A DNA stretch of 7,971 nucleotides from Gammaproteobacteria bacterium (GTDB lineage: Bacteria; Pseudomonadota; Gammaproteobacteria; SZUA-229): NCBI GenBank assembly GCA_013138755.1, contig WTCC01000206.1, forward strand, positions 1-7,971. The letters are read 5' to 3'. Below are positions 6,713 through 7,971 of the stretch, piece by piece (the first letter of the stretch is position 1; each line of letters opens with the position of its first letter). The notes beneath the pieces are model-generated. The model saw nothing but the letters and a program-made list of their open reading frames with translations. It did no database searches and was not told where the DNA came from. The translations under genes were made by a program, and so were the position numbers.

Positions 6713-7561
6713 CTAAAATGGTGCGCCAAACACGATGCGGTAAACCTGAATATCACCGCTATAACGTATACCAATACCAACTTCTGGGGCATCAAAAAAG
6801 AGAAAATCAGGAAGATTGCTAAAAGTTATACCAACTTCATTAGCAACGCCTACTATTATCGGATTTGGCGCGCGATCAAAAAACACCAGACTGTCAGGGT
6901 AGTAATAATTGACATAATACAGATTGGTATTTACAGAGTTATTAGCAAAGGACAATTTGTTTTTTAACAGGTAATTAAGACCGGTTTCGATTAGTACGTA
7001 GTCTGCTGCGTTGTCAGCGTCATTGCTTTTTTCACGTGCGTATAAAAAACGGTTACCAAGTGTAATGACCGTTTCATTAAGATGAAAATCGGCATAACTT
7101 TTTATGCCGATACCGGTAATAAGCACGTTAGAGGTATGATTAAAATCTCTTGCAAAACCGTAGTCAAAAAATGGAATGATAGTCCAGTCGAGAGACATTG
7201 GGTATTGATATTCAATGCCGGGAACAAATGTCAGCGTTGTTACATCGTTCAGGTCTGGTAGGTCATCAATTTTTAAATTGTCAAAGTTTATAAAACCGAT
7301 GGTTACAGGAAGATTTAAACGCCAACCGGCTTCGCTGTCTGTTCTTTCGATAATCGTGTGATCAAAAGGGAATTGAATAACAAAAACATTATGATTGGAA
7401 GTTGTATAGAAACCTGTCCCCAGGTAATTGGAAAAAGCAAAGTTGGTAGCACCGAAAATACTACCGTCTTCTGCTGAAAACGCTGGCTTACACAATAAGC
7501 ATAGTAATAGAAAGAAGTTGCGGGAGATTTTCAGTCTATCTGGTGAATTCCAGGAAAACAC
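6713..7561 (-). CDS. Putative outer-membrane beta-barrel protein with signal peptide
   Basis: 282-aa exported protein of unknown function. The N-terminus has basic residues (Arg9, Lys11, Arg14), a hydrophobic run FFLLLCLLC (16-24) and a likely signal peptidase I site after AFSA (27-30); there is no good lipobox. The mature part has no hydrophobic helices and is rich in alternating aromatic and polar stretches such as TTLTFVPGIEYQYPM (108-122), WTIIPFFDYGFARDF (126-140) and TNLYYVNYYYP (212-222). It ends GIGIRYSGDIQVYRIVFGAPF, a final strand with terminal Phe as recognised by the BAM complex. This resembles the solitary autotransporter-like barrel family (Omp_AT), a tentative match from memory. 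The start is GTG at 7561: no in-frame ATG lies between it and the upstream stop near 7664, and the signal peptide follows directly. The Shine-Dalgarno is weak. It sits alone between rsd and a divergent methyltransferase, so context gives no function. Confidence 0.72.
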   Translation of the reverse strand: MFSWNSPDRLKISRNFFLLLCLLCKPAFSAEDGSIFGATNFAFSNYLGTGFYTTSNHNVFVIQFPFDHTIIERTDSEAGWRLNLPVTIGFINFDNLKIDDLPDLNDVTTLTFVPGIEYQYPMSLDWTIIPFFDYGFARDFNHTSNVLITGIGIKSYADFHLNETVITLGNRFLYAREKSNDADNAADYVLIETGLNYLLKNKLSFANNSVNTNLYYVNYYYPDSLVFFDRAPNPIIVGVANEVGITFSNLPDFLFFDAPEVGIGIRYSGDIQVYRIVFGAPF

Positions 7562-7634
7562 ATCGAATAGTAAGGGCAGTTGCTGTCGAGATAGTCTAAC
7601 ATAGTGCTCAGTTAATCTTGATGGAAAACTTTTA
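7562..7634. promoter_or_regulatory. Divergent intergenic region between barrel gene and methyltransferase gene
   Basis: 73 bp separates two gene starts that point away from each other, so it should hold elements for one or both promoters. A minus-strand TCGACA (7584-7589) resembles a -35 box, but I find no -10 box at proper spacing before the GTG. On the plus strand TTGCTG (7580-7585) has no good -10 partner either. GATGGA (7620-7625) is the likely ribosome binding site of the methyltransferase gene, 9 bases before its ATG. Confidence 0.35.
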
Positions 7635-7971
7635 ATGCAGAAGCCATATTCTGAATCCTGCGATCAAAATAAAGAACCTATTCTCTCAATCATAGAGCCT
7701 ATTTTTTCAAGCTGTCATGAGGTGCTTGAGATTGGTAGTGGGACAGGTCAGCATGCTGTTTACTTTGCAGAAAAAATGCCGCACTTACATTGGCGATGCA
7801 GTGATTGTGAACCGTATATTGTTGGTATTAATCAATGGATAGATGACAGTGAGGTGACCAATATCGTGTTGCCCATTATGTTAGATGTATCGGAATCAGA
7901 ATGGCCAGTTGCCTCTATCGATGCGATTTTTACGGCAAACTCAATTCATATAATGCATGATCAGGATGTAG
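7635..7971 (+). CDS. DUF938-family SAM-dependent methyltransferase (3' end outside window)
   Basis: First 112 codons of a class I methyltransferase, cut by the right edge; family members are about 200 aa as I recall. The N-terminus MQKPYSESCDQNKEPIL is typical of DUF938, followed by the SAM-binding glycine motif VLEIGSGTGQHAVYFA (30-45), a PHLHWRCSD segment (49-57) where an acidic residue ends the second strand, LDVSESEWP (83-91), and FTANSIHIM (99-107), also characteristic of the family. The substrate of DUF938 proteins is not known to me. The ATG at 7635 is supported by an in-frame TAG at 7602-7604 with no other start between, and by GATGGA 9 bases upstream. It is divergent from the beta-barrel gene. 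Confidence 0.85.
   Translation, partial: MQKPYSESCDQNKEPILSIIEPIFSSCHEVLEIGSGTGQHAVYFAEKMPHLHWRCSDCEPYIVGINQWIDDSEVTNIVLPIMLDVSESEWPVASIDAIFTANSIHIMHDQDV

Overview
The window looks like the chromosome of a gammaproteobacterium with moderately low GC (clearly below 50% by eye). Three things point there: the gene order msbA-lpxK-ycaR-kdsB, a fused two-domain 23S rRNA methyltransferase of the RlmKL type, and an Rsd/AlgQ-family anti-sigma factor. I cannot name a genus. I see no tRNA, rRNA, CRISPR array, insertion sequence or phage gene, and no stretch over 300 bases lacks a gene.

Positions 1-3799 (+) form an envelope block. msbA (lipid A flippase, cut by the left edge) is followed by lpxK (lipid A 4'-kinase), which shares one base with a small Trm112/YcaR-family zinc-finger-like gene that is easily missed at 57 codons. 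After a 91-bp gap comes a 247-aa KdsB homologue. Together these genes would phosphorylate the lipid A precursor, activate Kdo for its addition, and flip the core-lipid A. The KdsB homologue breaks the pattern. It is full length and aligns to KdsB almost without gaps, but nearly every active-site signature is replaced. It looks like a pseudoenzyme or a re-purposed paralogue sitting in the kdsB slot, and it is the most interesting object in the window.

Positions 3842-6067 (+) encode the bifunctional 23S rRNA methyltransferase RlmKL from a TTG start. Its last twelve codons lie in an 18-bp-arm, almost perfect hairpin (6030-6070). The hairpin also lies just beyond the stop of the convergent rsd gene, so it may end or protect transcripts from both sides, although neither side has a U-tract.

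Positions 6077-7561 (-) hold rsd, with its own -10 box and a good ribosome binding site that moves the start to the second ATG, and then an exported protein with beta-barrel features that ends in phenylalanine. From 7635 (+), divergent from the barrel gene, a DUF938-type SAM-dependent methyltransferase begins and is cut by the right edge. The right-hand genes show no obvious functional link to the lipid A block.
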